Source: GCA-2401155 sp045047085
GTDB taxonomy: Bacteria > Pseudomonadota > Alphaproteobacteria > Rhizobiales > Rhizobiaceae
Assembly: GCA_045047085.1 (NCBI GenBank)
Contig: JASFYT010000025.1
Span: forward strand, 1-64,000
Reading direction: 5' to 3'
DNA: 64,000 nucleotides
Below are positions 16,030 through 24,364 of the stretch, in pieces. The position numbers and the translations under genes were made by a program. The notes beneath the pieces are model-generated. The model was not told the origin of the DNA. It saw only the letters and a program-made list of their open reading frames with translations, and searched no databases. Position 1 is the first letter of the stretch. The number at the start of each line of letters is the position of its first letter.

Positions 16030-17232
16030 TTGAATAAACAAGGTGTTTTGAGCGGGTATAAAATTCTGGATTTGACCAGTGTGGTGTTGGGGCCGTTTTG
16101 TACCCAGATGCTTGGTGATCTTGGGGCGGAGATTATCAAGATCGAGACGCCTGAAGGTGATGTGATGCGCCATGCGGGGCCGCATGTTTCTCATGGTATG
16201 GGATCGATTTATTTGACAATCAACCGCAACAAACGCGCTTTGACGCTGGATTTACGCAAACCCGAGGCGAAAGAAATATTGCGCAAATTGATCGCGGATG
16301 CTGACGGGATTATCCATAACATTCGAGCCGGTGGTATTCGTCGGTTGGGATTTGATTATGAAAGCGTCAAAGCGATTAATCCTGAAATTCTTTATTTGCA
16401 TGCGGTGGGCTATGGTTCGGATGGTCCCTATGGGGAGCGACAGGCTTATGATGATCTGGTGCAATGCGCCAGCGGTATGGCTTCGATGTTGCCTTTGCAG
16501 GATGATAGCGAAGCGCCACGGTATTTTCCGGGATTGGTGGCTGATAAAACCACGGGACTTTACGCAGCTTATGCGATGATGGCTGGTTTTTTGCACAAGG
16601 AGCGCACGGGGCGGGGGCAATTTATTGAAGTGCCGATGCTCGAATGCATGGTGAATTTCACCATGGCCGAAAATCTATACGGCCGTACATTTGTGCCGCC
16701 AAAGGGTGGAACTACATACACAAGATCGATCAACCCGCAGCGTAAACCTTATAAAACGAAGGATGGCTATATCGGCATTATGCCGTATACCACTGCCAAT
16801 TGGGCCGATTTTTTCAAGCTTGGGGGGAGGTCTGAGCTGATGGAAGATGAGCGGTTTTCTACATATCCCAAGCGCACGGAAAATATAACCGAGCTATATG
16901 GTCATCTCGAAGAGATTGCCCTGCAAAAAACAACCGGAGAATGGATGGCACTGTTGGGTGCAGCGAATGTACCTTGCATGAAAGTGCAATCGCTGGATGA
17001 AGTTCTGGAAGACCCGCAAATGATCGATACCGGGTTTATAGAAGAGCGGGATCATCCGAGCGAAGGCAAATATTTAGCCGTAAATAATCCTGTGAAATTT
17101 ACAGATTCGCCAGTGCGCATCTACCGTGATGCGCCCCTTATGGGGGAAGATAATCTGGCTATACTAACCGAGCTTGGCTATAGCGACGAAGATGTCGAGA
17201 GCATCAAGCAATCTGGTGCTCTTGGAGGGTAA
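16030..17232 (+). CDS. CaiB/BaiF family (class III) CoA-transferase
   Basis: Class III CoA-transferase of 400 aa, moving CoA between acyl-CoA and a carboxylic acid. The N-terminus (LSGYKILDLTSVVLGPFCTQMLGDLGAEIIKIE) and the catalytic Asp in LVADKTTGLYAAYA are standard. The start is a TTG at 16030: CGGAG lies seven bases upstream and no ATG fits better. The C-terminal DAPLMGEDNLAILTELGYS is the family ending. It heads a unit that ends at the hairpin 17250-17279. Donor and acceptor are unknown; neighbouring genes suggest a fatty or aromatic acyl-CoA route. Confidence 0.88.
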   Translation: MNKQGVLSGYKILDLTSVVLGPFCTQMLGDLGAEIIKIETPEGDVMRHAGPHVSHGMGSIYLTINRNKRALTLDLRKPEAKEILRKLIADADGIIHNIRAGGIRRLGFDYESVKAINPEILYLHAVGYGSDGPYGERQAYDDLVQCASGMASMLPLQDDSEAPRYFPGLVADKTTGLYAAYAMMAGFLHKERTGRGQFIEVPMLECMVNFTMAENLYGRTFVPPKGGTTYTRSINPQRKPYKTKDGYIGIMPYTTANWADFFKLGGRSELMEDERFSTYPKRTENITELYGHLEEIALQKTTGEWMALLGAANVPCMKVQSLDEVLEDPQMIDTGFIEERDHPSEGKYLAVNNPVKFTDSPVRIYRDAPLMGEDNLAILTELGYSDEDVESIKQSGALGG

Positions 17233-17476
17233 TGATCTATCAAAATTTAGAAGCCGAGCTATGTGGTTAGCTCGGCTTCCATGTCAAGCCAGATTAAGTC
17301 CCATAAATGATTCCGTTTCTGAGCGCCAAAGCGTAATAGGCTGGGGGGTGCTTCGACCCTTGACACAAAAATCTTACATTATTTTCAACGGATGGCACAA
17401 CAATTAACTTACCTAACGTAAGTTTTCTCGGTTTATGTCACTGTAATTTCAAGTAATTAATGTGTTAAAAAGTTTG
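17233..17476. other. Convergent intergenic region
   Basis: A 244-base gap between convergent genes (CoA-transferase and thiolase). It holds the hairpin at 17250-17279 and a second small inverted repeat, AACTTAC/GTAAGTT around CTAAC near 17404-17421, which could end the minus-strand thiolase transcript or bind a regulator. No coding potential is seen. Confidence 0.4.
17250..17279 (+). terminator. Hairpin after the CoA-transferase gene
   Basis: GAAGCCGAGCT (17250-17260) and AGCTCGGCTTC (17269-17279) form a perfect 11-bp stem with an 8-base loop, 18 bases after the stop. No T-run follows on the plus strand, so it may work as a transcript-end hairpin or in combination with Rho. Confidence 0.6.
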
Positions 17477-18679
17477 CTACGTAATTTCGAATAGACCAGC
17501 ACCGCCCATGCCGCCGCCAATACACATGGTTACAACGGCATATTTGACGCCTCTTCTTTTCCCTTCGATCAATATGTGACCAGTCATGCGCGCACCCGAC
17601 ATGCCATAGGGATGGCCAATAGAAATTGCACCGCCGTTCACATTGTATTTTTCCGGGTCAATACCAAGGGTGTCTCGGCAGTAGATGGCTTGACAGGCGA
17701 AGGCTTCGTTCAATTCCCAAAGGCCGATATCATCTATCTTCAAACCATGGGCTTTGAGTAATTTTGGCACGGCAAATACCGGGCCAATGCCCATCTCATC
17801 GGGATCGCAACCAGCGACCATCATGCCGCGATAAATTCCGAGTGGTTCGATGCCTCGCTTTTCAGCTTCCTTTGCTTCCATTAATACGGATGCAGATGCA
17901 CCATCGGAAAGTTGCGAGGCGTTTCCTGCGGTGATGTATTTTCCTTCTTTCACCTGCTGGCCGCCACTAAACACCGGATTTAGCTGGCCCAGGCTTTCAA
18001 CGGTGGTGGAGGGGCGGTTGCTTTCATCTTTTTCCAAGGTCATTTCAAGGTCGGAAACTTCTTTTGTTTCACGGTCCATGACTTTCACATTGGTTTTTAT
18101 AGGGACAATTTCTGCGCCCAGTCTGCCTGCTTCCTGTGCTGCAGCTGTGCGTTTTTGTGATAGATAGGCGTATTCGTCCTGTGCCTCGCGAGAAATTCCA
18201 TAGCGTTCAGCAACGATTTCTGCCGTTTCAAGCATGGGCATGTAGAGTGCTGGGATATTTTCTTTCAACCACGGGTCGGCGGCGCGATAAAGGTTCATTT
18301 TTTCGTTCTGACAGAGCGAGATGGATTCAAGCCCACCGCCAACAGTAACCATCATTCCGTCGGAAATGATTTGTTTTGCCGCCGTTGCAATGGCCATTAG
18401 GCCTGATGCGCATTGGCGGTCCAGCGTCATGCCGGAAACGCTGGCGGGTAACCCGGCACGAAGGGCGCATTGGCGGGCGGTATTCATATGGGTGGAACCC
18501 TGTTGAATGGCTGCTCCCATAATTACATCATCTATTTCAGCCCCATCCACACCGGCACGTTCTACCGCGTTAGATATGGCATGGCCTCCCAGTGTCTGGG
18601 CGGGTGTATCATTGAATGCACCGCGATAGGCTTTGCCTATCGGTGTGCGGGCAGTTGAAACGATGACTGCTTCGCGCAT
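17477..18679 (-). CDS. Acetyl-CoA C-acyltransferase (thiolase)
   Basis: Thiolase of 400 aa that cleaves 3-ketoacyl-CoA in beta-oxidation or a related route. Catalytic residues are present: nucleophilic Cys in DRQCASGL near residue 90, NEAFA, GHPYGMSGARMTGH with the active His, and the second Cys in CIGGGMG near the end. GAGG lies upstream of ATG 18679. It is the last gene of a four-gene minus-strand operon (SDR, MaoC, SDR, thiolase). The genes together supply hydratase, dehydrogenase and thiolase steps, with the acyl-CoA dehydrogenase encoded divergently. Confidence 0.92.
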   Translation of the reverse strand: MREAVIVSTARTPIGKAYRGAFNDTPAQTLGGHAISNAVERAGVDGAEIDDVIMGAAIQQGSTHMNTARQCALRAGLPASVSGMTLDRQCASGLMAIATAAKQIISDGMMVTVGGGLESISLCQNEKMNLYRAADPWLKENIPALYMPMLETAEIVAERYGISREAQDEYAYLSQKRTAAAQEAGRLGAEIVPIKTNVKVMDRETKEVSDLEMTLEKDESNRPSTTVESLGQLNPVFSGGQQVKEGKYITAGNASQLSDGASASVLMEAKEAEKRGIEPLGIYRGMMVAGCDPDEMGIGPVFAVPKLLKAHGLKIDDIGLWELNEAFACQAIYCRDTLGIDPEKYNVNGGAISIGHPYGMSGARMTGHILIEGKRRGVKYAVVTMCIGGGMGGAGLFEIT

Positions 18680-18721
18680 GGGATACCTCTTTGTTTAATG
18701 GCCCTGACTTTGGGTGAGGAC

Positions 18722-19627
18722 CTAGGTTTTGGTGGCGTTATTGATGACTTTAACCACGTGTTCTGTGCCGCTCAGGAAAATATCCGGATCGGACATGTCG
18801 TTGATTGCAGCAAAGTTTTCCGCCACATCATCTGCACTACGGTGAGCTTCGTCGAGATACTTACCTTTGCTTTCGTGAATTTCCAGAGTGGCAAACGTGC
18901 CAGCGCCAGCAAACATCACGGTGTGATTTGGTGCGTCCTTGCTGACAAGGAAAACAGCTGCGGGCGTTACATATTCGGGTTTTAATGCTTCCAGCATCTC
19001 CGGTGTCATGATGTCTTCGGTCATTCTGGTGGCAGCGGTTGGTGAGAGGCAATTTATCTGGATATTGTTTTTTGCGCCTTCAATGCACAACGTATTCATC
19101 AAGCCAACGACGCCCATTTTTGCGGCACCATAATTGGCCTGACCGAAATTTCCGTAAACACCCGAGGTCGACGTGGTCATCAGTATCCGCCCGTAATTTT
19201 GCTCTTTCATCTGGTTCCATACGGCGCGGGAACAATTGGCGGATCCATTAAGGTGAACGGCAATGACGCTATCCCAATCAGATGTGCTCATTTTGCCATA
19301 AGAGCGATCGCGCAAAATGCCTGCATTGTTGATGAGGACATCAACGCGGCCCCATTTTTCAACAGCCTGTGCCACCATTTTTTCACAATCATCAAAATTT
19401 GCCACATTAGCACCATTGGCGATTGCCTCACCGCCTGCGGCTTCAATTTCTGCAACGGTTGCTTCTGCTGGCGATAGAGAGCCATCGGAACCACCATCTC
19501 TGGCTCCGCCGAAATCATTGACCACAACTTTTGCGCCACGTTTAGCAAGTTCTAAAGCGTGGGATTTTCCAAGACCGTTGCCGGCACCTGTTACAATGGC
19601 CACCTGGCCACTAAATTCAATTGTCAT
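18722..19627 (-). CDS. SDR-family 3-hydroxyacyl-CoA dehydrogenase (MFE-2-like)
   Basis: NAD(P)-dependent short-chain dehydrogenase of 301 aa, with TGAGNGLGKSHAL dinucleotide motif, NNAGILRD, catalytic Ser-Tyr-Lys in TSTSGVYGNFGQANYGAAK. The sequence VVVNDFGG..DG is typical of the dehydrogenase part of peroxisomal multifunctional enzyme type 2, so the substrate is probably a 3-hydroxyacyl-CoA. The start overlaps the MaoC gene stop by four bases (ATGA), and GGAG lies nine bases upstream. It is followed by the thiolase gene. Likely beta-oxidation of an unusual acyl chain. Confidence 0.88.
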   Translation of the reverse strand: MTIEFSGQVAIVTGAGNGLGKSHALELAKRGAKVVVNDFGGARDGGSDGSLSPAEATVAEIEAAGGEAIANGANVANFDDCEKMVAQAVEKWGRVDVLINNAGILRDRSYGKMSTSDWDSVIAVHLNGSANCSRAVWNQMKEQNYGRILMTTSTSGVYGNFGQANYGAAKMGVVGLMNTLCIEGAKNNIQINCLSPTAATRMTEDIMTPEMLEALKPEYVTPAAVFLVSKDAPNHTVMFAGAGTFATLEIHESKGKYLDEAHRSADDVAENFAAINDMSDPDIFLSGTEHVVKVINNATKT

Positions 19628-20109
19628 TCTTTATTTTCTCCATCGATTTCTATAACTGCCATGCCGAGCCATTCGGCAATCAAGGCTGGTTTTTCTTCTC
19701 CTTCGATTTCCACGCTCACGATATATCGTGACAGGAATTCTCCGGGTTTTCGTTCTGTACATTCTGCCAGTTTGATGTTTCCGCGTACTCTTGAACCAGA
19801 CCTTACAGGAGTAAGAAAACGAATTTTTTCAAAGCCGTAATTAACGGCGCGAATGGCTTCTTTTGCTTTGGGAATGCTGTCTATGGAAAATTTTGACAGC
19901 AGAGAAAGGGTCAAAAACCCATGCGCAATGGTGCCGCCATAGGGTGTTTCTGCCTTGGCGCGCGCCTCATCTACATGGATAAACTGATGATCAAGCGTTG
20001 CATCGGCAAACTGATTGATCATTGCCTGTGAAATTTCTACCCAAGGGGAGGTTGTTTCAAATGTACCGGCGGTTGCGACGATTTCTTTAATAGGAATAGT
20101 TTCCATCAT
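19624..20109 (-). CDS. MaoC-like enoyl-CoA hydratase
   Basis: Hot-dog-fold hydratase of about 161 aa. The motif FADATLDHQFIHVDEARA..PYGGTIAHGFLTLSLL contains the Asp/His hydratase-2 pair (D-x-x-x-x-H, GGTIAHG). It would add water to a 2-enoyl-CoA giving the substrate for the downstream SDR. The ATG at 20109 has GAGG six bases upstream; ATG 20106 is an equal alternative. It sits nine bases after the first SDR gene and overlaps the second, so the operon is tightly coupled. Confidence 0.88.
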   Translation of the reverse strand: MMETIPIKEIVATAGTFETTSPWVEISQAMINQFADATLDHQFIHVDEARAKAETPYGGTIAHGFLTLSLLSKFSIDSIPKAKEAIRAVNYGFEKIRFLTPVRSGSRVRGNIKLAECTERKPGEFLSRYIVSVEIEGEEKPALIAEWLGMAVIEIDGENKE

Positions 20110-20117
20110 TATAAACC

Positions 20118-20930
20118 TCAATCAAACAAGGGTGGGCCGGTAAGCAAATGTCCACCGCCGCATAGTGGGAGGATTGCGCCGGTTACGTATGAACCGCCTT
20201 TTCCACATAAAAACAATGCTGCTCCGGCGATATCGTCCGGTGAACCGATTCGTCCTAATGGCACGCCTTTTCCAACTTTGACGGCCTTTTCATCGCTGCC
20301 GGTGGCAAAGGCTGTCATTTTACTTTGGAATGGGCCGGGCGCAAAGGCGTTGACTGTGATGCGACGCTCTGCCAGTTCCTTGCCGAGAATTCTGGTGAGT
20401 TGGTGTACCGCTGCTTTAGATGCTGAATAGGAGTAAGCGCCATCGCCCATGGCAACTGTGCCCATTATTGAACCCAAATTGATTACCCGTGCCGGGTCTT
20501 CATGGCTCGCTGCTTTGTCGAGGAATGGAAGAAGTTGCTGGGTTAGGTGGAACAGGCCGGTGACGTTCACGTCCATAATTTTGGCCCAGGCCCCGTGGGG
20601 AAATTCATCCAGTGGTGCGCCCCATGTGACGCCTGCATTGTTGACCAGAATATTGAGCGTATCGGTGCGTGATTTGACTTCCGCCACTAGGTTGTTGACG
20701 CCTTCTTCTGTGCTTACGTTGCCGGAGAATCCCTCAGCTTCACCCAATGGGTTGGATGCGTTGATTTCGTTGGCTACTGTTACACAATCATCGCCCTTGC
20801 GTGAGGCGATCATCACATGGGCGCCGGCTTCAACCAGAGCAGTGGCAATCATTCGGCCGATGCCCGTGGCTCCTCCCGTTACCAGTGCGGTTTTCCCCTC
20901 TAACGAAAAGAGATGGTTCAGAATGTTCAT
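20118..20930 (-). CDS. SDR-family oxidoreductase
   Basis: Short-chain dehydrogenase/reductase of 270 aa, with TGGATGIGRMIA, NNAGVTWGAP and catalytic YSYSASKAA (Tyr/Lys). It resembles 3-ketoacyl reductases and related enzymes acting on acyl-CoAs. The start at 20930 (MNILNHLF) has GGAG six bases upstream. It is the first gene of the minus-strand operon and is divergent from the acyl-CoA dehydrogenase gene across a 136-base promoter region. The exact substrate is unknown. Confidence 0.87.
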   Translation of the reverse strand: MNILNHLFSLEGKTALVTGGATGIGRMIATALVEAGAHVMIASRKGDDCVTVANEINASNPLGEAEGFSGNVSTEEGVNNLVAEVKSRTDTLNILVNNAGVTWGAPLDEFPHGAWAKIMDVNVTGLFHLTQQLLPFLDKAASHEDPARVINLGSIMGTVAMGDGAYSYSASKAAVHQLTRILGKELAERRITVNAFAPGPFQSKMTAFATGSDEKAVKVGKGVPLGRIGSPDDIAGAALFLCGKGGSYVTGAILPLCGGGHLLTGPPLFD

Positions 20931-21027
20931 ATGTTTCTCCATGAAGAATGTCAGCGTCTACAACAATCTTACAATATCCCTCTTGTGTGTGATGACAAGA
21001 TGCCTGATTAATTGTTTCAGATTTTTT

Positions 21028-21051
21028 TGTTCGGATAATATTTTCCGAACA
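21028..21051. promoter_or_regulatory. Inverted repeat in the divergent acyl-CoA promoter
   Basis: TGTTCGGA (21028-21035) and TCCGAACA (21044-21051) are perfect 8-base arms around an AT-only 8-base spacer. The repeat lies 15 bases before the acyl-CoA dehydrogenase ATG, within the shared promoter of both acyl-CoA operons. Such a site is typical of a dimeric repressor (TetR, GntR or IclR type). No such regulator gene is next to it. Confidence 0.55.
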
Positions 21052-21066
21052 CTGTCAGGAGATAAA

Positions 21067-22335
21067 ATGATGAGTAGCGGTTCTGAAATGAAAACTGGCG
21101 ACGCCATGGCGCTGGGTATGAGCGAGAAACTTCGCCCCTTGCATGAGCAGGTGGCTAAGATGGTTGAAGAGGAAATATTGCCTCTGGATGAAGAATACCT
21201 TGCTGAGGTGGAAAAAGGAGATCGCTGGACCCATACGGTGCGGCAGGACGAAATCCTCAATGGTCTCAAAGCCAAAGCGAAAGAACGTGGATTGTGGAAT
21301 TTCTGGCTGACGGATTCTGAACAAGGCTACGGCCTGACGACGGTGGAATATGCCTATCTGGCAGAAGAAATGGGCAAGGCGCATCTTGGTGCTGAGACTT
21401 TTAACTGTAGTGCGCCGGATACGGGCAATATGGAAGTGCTTGAGCGATACGGTACTGATGAACACAAGAAAAAATGGTTGAAACCTTTGCTGGAAGGCGA
21501 AATTCGCTCGGCCTATTTGATGACAGAGCCGGATGTGGCTTCATCGGATGCTACCAACATCGAAATGAGTTGCGTTCGCGATGGCGATGAATATGTGCTC
21601 AACGGTGAAAAGTGGTGGTCTTCAGGGGCTGGGGATTCTCGTTGTAAAATCTATATTGTAATGGTGAACTCGCCTGATGAGGAACGCACAAAGCATCAGC
21701 AGCATTCAATGATTTTGGTTTCAGCAGATGCGCCTGGAATTACTACATTGCGCCCGATGCAGGTTTACGGTTTGGACGATGCACCTCATGGCCATATGCA
21801 TCTCAAATTTGAGAACGTTCGTGTGCCAGCCACCAACTTATTGCTTGGCGAAGGGCGTGGCTTTGAAATTTCGCAAGGGCGGCTTGGGCCGGGAAGGATA
21901 CATCACTGTATGCGTGCGATTGGACAGGCTGAACGGGCGCTTGAACAAATGTGTCAGCGCTCTATTCGTCGAGAAGCTTTTGGTAAACCTCTTGCTCAAT
22001 TGGGTGCGAACTTCGACATCATCGCAAATTGCCGGATGGAAATTGAACAGGCGAGACTGCTTTGCCTAAAGGCTGCGTGGATGATGGATCAGGGCGATGG
22101 GCGTGCTGCAGCTCCGTGGATTTCTCAAATCAAGGTCGTTGCTCCCTTAATGGCGCTGAAGGTTATCGATGAAGCAGTACAAATGCACGGGGCGCAGGGG
22201 ATTTCACAGGATTTCTCATTGGCCAGAGCTTGGCAGCATGTGCGTACCCTACGGCTGGCCGACGGTCCGGATGCCGTGCATCGACGTCAAGTTGCGCGGG
22301 CTGAACTTAAAAAATACACCCAGCAAAAAATGTAA
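21067..22335 (+). CDS. Acyl-CoA dehydrogenase (ACAD10/11-like)
   Basis: FAD-dependent acyl-CoA dehydrogenase of about 422 aa. The family blocks are AYLMTEPDVASSDATNIEM, the WWSSGAGD loop, GRIHHCMRAIGQAERALE and QMHGAQGISQDFSLARAW near the end, as in the ACAD10/11-type bacterial group. The start is set at 21067 (AGGAG upstream; second ATG at 21070 equally possible). The open frame runs back to 20449, but that part lies antisense to the SDR gene and is not coding. Two quinone-oxidoreductase-like genes follow. Confidence 0.92.
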   Translation: MMSSGSEMKTGDAMALGMSEKLRPLHEQVAKMVEEEILPLDEEYLAEVEKGDRWTHTVRQDEILNGLKAKAKERGLWNFWLTDSEQGYGLTTVEYAYLAEEMGKAHLGAETFNCSAPDTGNMEVLERYGTDEHKKKWLKPLLEGEIRSAYLMTEPDVASSDATNIEMSCVRDGDEYVLNGEKWWSSGAGDSRCKIYIVMVNSPDEERTKHQQHSMILVSADAPGITTLRPMQVYGLDDAPHGHMHLKFENVRVPATNLLLGEGRGFEISQGRLGPGRIHHCMRAIGQAERALEQMCQRSIRREAFGKPLAQLGANFDIIANCRMEIEQARLLCLKAAWMMDQGDGRAAAPWISQIKVVAPLMALKVIDEAVQMHGAQGISQDFSLARAWQHVRTLRLADGPDAVHRRQVARAELKKYTQQKM

Positions 22336-22353
22336 TTTTGGAGCGTTTGCAGA

Positions 22354-23322
22354 ATGAAAGCAATAATTTGCGAAGAATACGGCTCCATTGATGATCTCGT
22401 TTACGGTGATATGGATGAACCGGTTGCGGATGAAGATGGTGTTGTGATTAAAGCAGAAACTATAGGGGTAAATTTTCCTGATGGTTTACTGGTTCAGGGG
22501 CTTTATCAGGCTAAACCGCCAGTGCCTTTTGTACCCGGAACGGAAGTGGTCGGGCATGTGGTCTCGATTGGTTCTGGTGTTAGCAATGTCCAAGTTGGTG
22601 ATCGGGTGGCTGCGATTTCCCAATTGGGATGTTACGCCGAAAAAGTGCTGGTTAATAAGGCAACAGTTATGCCTGTTCCCGACGGCGCGGATGCTAATGC
22701 TGTCACCGCGCTTTTATGCGGGTTTGGCACGTCTCACCACGGATTGAAACAGCGAGCGCGTCTGACTAAAGGTGAGACGTTGGTTGTAACAGGGGCCGCT
22801 GGTCTGACTGGTCTTGCGGCAGTGCAAATCGGCAAGGTTATGGGGGCAAAAGTGATCGGTATTGCCTCCACTGACGAGAAACGAAAAATCGTTCTGGAGA
22901 ACGGTGCAGATATGGTGCTTGGCTACGATAATCTAAAAGACAACCTCAAAGAGGCGACTGATGGCAAAGGTGCCGATGTGGTGTTTGACGTGGTCGGCGG
23001 TGAGGTATTCGATGCTTGTTCACGTGCCATGGCATGGAAGGGTCGCCTGCTTGTGGTGGGTTTTGCATCAGGAACAATTCCCAAATTCCCGGTTAATCTG
23101 GCTTTGGTCAAAGGATATAGTGTTGTTGGCGTTTTTTGGGGGACATTTACTCGTAAAGAACAAAGTGCTTATGCTGAGAATATGGCTGAACTGATGGGGT
23201 GGTACGGAGCTGGAAAAATTAAACCATACGTGGAAGATACGTTTGCGCTAAGCGATGCTGCCAGCGCTCTCAACTATATTCATGATCGTAAAGCGGTCGG
23301 CAAAATTGTGTTAAAACCTTAG
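22354..23322 (+). CDS. NADPH:quinone oxidoreductase-like protein (zinc-less MDR)
   Basis: Medium-chain dehydrogenase/reductase of 322 aa. The N-terminal GroES-like domain (VNFPDGLLVQGLYQAKPPVPFVPGTE) lacks the Cys/His zinc ligands, and the Rossmann part has VTGAAGLTGLAAVQIGKVMGAKVIG. Such enzymes reduce quinones or enoyl-type substrates with NADPH. GGAG precedes the ATG by ten bases. It lies 18 bases after the acyl-CoA dehydrogenase gene and 10 before a second MDR gene, so all are probably one transcript. Confidence 0.88.
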   Translation: MKAIICEEYGSIDDLVYGDMDEPVADEDGVVIKAETIGVNFPDGLLVQGLYQAKPPVPFVPGTEVVGHVVSIGSGVSNVQVGDRVAAISQLGCYAEKVLVNKATVMPVPDGADANAVTALLCGFGTSHHGLKQRARLTKGETLVVTGAAGLTGLAAVQIGKVMGAKVIGIASTDEKRKIVLENGADMVLGYDNLKDNLKEATDGKGADVVFDVVGGEVFDACSRAMAWKGRLLVVGFASGTIPKFPVNLALVKGYSVVGVFWGTFTRKEQSAYAENMAELMGWYGAGKIKPYVEDTFALSDAASALNYIHDRKAVGKIVLKP

Positions 23323-23332
23323 GAAATTCTCA

Positions 23333-24364
23333 ATGTCTATACCAACAAAAATGTTCGCGCTGGTTTTGCGCAATGATGGTTATTCCAATACACAGGAAGG
23401 GCCGTCAATTACCACACTGGAACCCTATCTGGAAGCAAAGGAAATTGATGTTCCCGAGCCTAGCGATGGGCAGGTGCTGATTCGTCTTATCCGGGCAAAT
23501 ATCAATCCGTCAGATTTACATTTTATCAAGGGCGAATATGGTTTGCCACGTCGCATCGGTGTGCCTGCTGGTTTTGAGGGCGTTGGCGAAGTGGCGGCGG
23601 CTGGGGCTGGCGGCGAAGGTTTGGTCGGCAAACGCGTGGCGTTTTTGGCTTCAGCATCTGGCGCCTGGGCCGACTATGTGATTGCTGATGCGATTACTTG
23701 TATTCCGGTTCGTGATGATTTGCGCGATAAGGATGCCGCAACCCTGTTTGTTAATCCGCTGACGGCGGTGGCGATGTTTGATGAAGTAAAAAAGACAGGC
23801 ACAACGAGTTTCATTATGACGGCGGCGGCGAGCCAGCTTTGCAAATTGATTACAGGTCTTGCGAAGGATAGCGGGATTAACGCGATTTCGATTGTGCGCA
23901 ATGACGAGCAAATCGAGCCATTGAAAAATCTTGGTGCGGCCCATGTGCTGAATTGTATGACTGGTGACTTTCAACTGGCCATTGACACGCTCATGAAGGA
24001 AGAAAAACCGCGCGTTATACTTGATGCGGTGGCTGACCAAATTTCTGCGGATATATTCTTTGCCATGCCAAACCGCGCTAAATGGGTGGTTTACGGCAAA
24101 TTGTCTCCCGATGCGCCTGTTATGAGCCAAATGGGGCAGTTTGTGTTTACCGGCAAAGAGATTACAGGTTTTTGGCTTACCAAATGGATGCAATCCAAAC
24201 CGCCAAAAGAACAATTGGCCGTGATTGCGCAGGTGCAGGAATTGTTTGCTTCAGGCAAGTGGAAAACCGATGTTCGAGCGACTGTATCCTTGCGGGACGC
24301 CATGAGCCAATTGCCGGATGAGCTTAGCAATATGAACACCGGAAAAGTAATGCTGGTGCCATGA
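23333..24364 (+). CDS. Zinc-binding-dehydrogenase-superfamily oxidoreductase
   Basis: Second MDR protein in tandem, 343 aa. The N-terminal half has IRLIRANINPSDLHFIKGEYGLPRRIGVPAGFEGVGEV, the GroES-like pattern of trans-2-enoyl-CoA/quinone reductases; no catalytic zinc ligands are obvious. The dinucleotide-binding loop is atypical (FIMTAAASQLCKLITGLAKD replaces GxGxxG), as in mitochondrial enoyl reductase-like proteins. AGGAA lies upstream. Its stop overlaps the next ATG (ATGA). Substrate unknown, perhaps an enoyl thioester. Confidence 0.82.
   Translation: MSIPTKMFALVLRNDGYSNTQEGPSITTLEPYLEAKEIDVPEPSDGQVLIRLIRANINPSDLHFIKGEYGLPRRIGVPAGFEGVGEVAAAGAGGEGLVGKRVAFLASASGAWADYVIADAITCIPVRDDLRDKDAATLFVNPLTAVAMFDEVKKTGTTSFIMTAAASQLCKLITGLAKDSGINAISIVRNDEQIEPLKNLGAAHVLNCMTGDFQLAIDTLMKEEKPRVILDAVADQISADIFFAMPNRAKWVVYGKLSPDAPVMSQMGQFVFTGKEITGFWLTKWMQSKPPKEQLAVIAQVQELFASGKWKTDVRATVSLRDAMSQLPDELSNMNTGKVMLVP

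Noticed and set aside
20449..21066. In-frame N-terminal extension of the acyl-CoA dehydrogenase (open back to 20449)
   Set aside because: It lies entirely antisense to the SDR gene and its promoter; AGGAG just before ATG 21067 and family length place the real start there.
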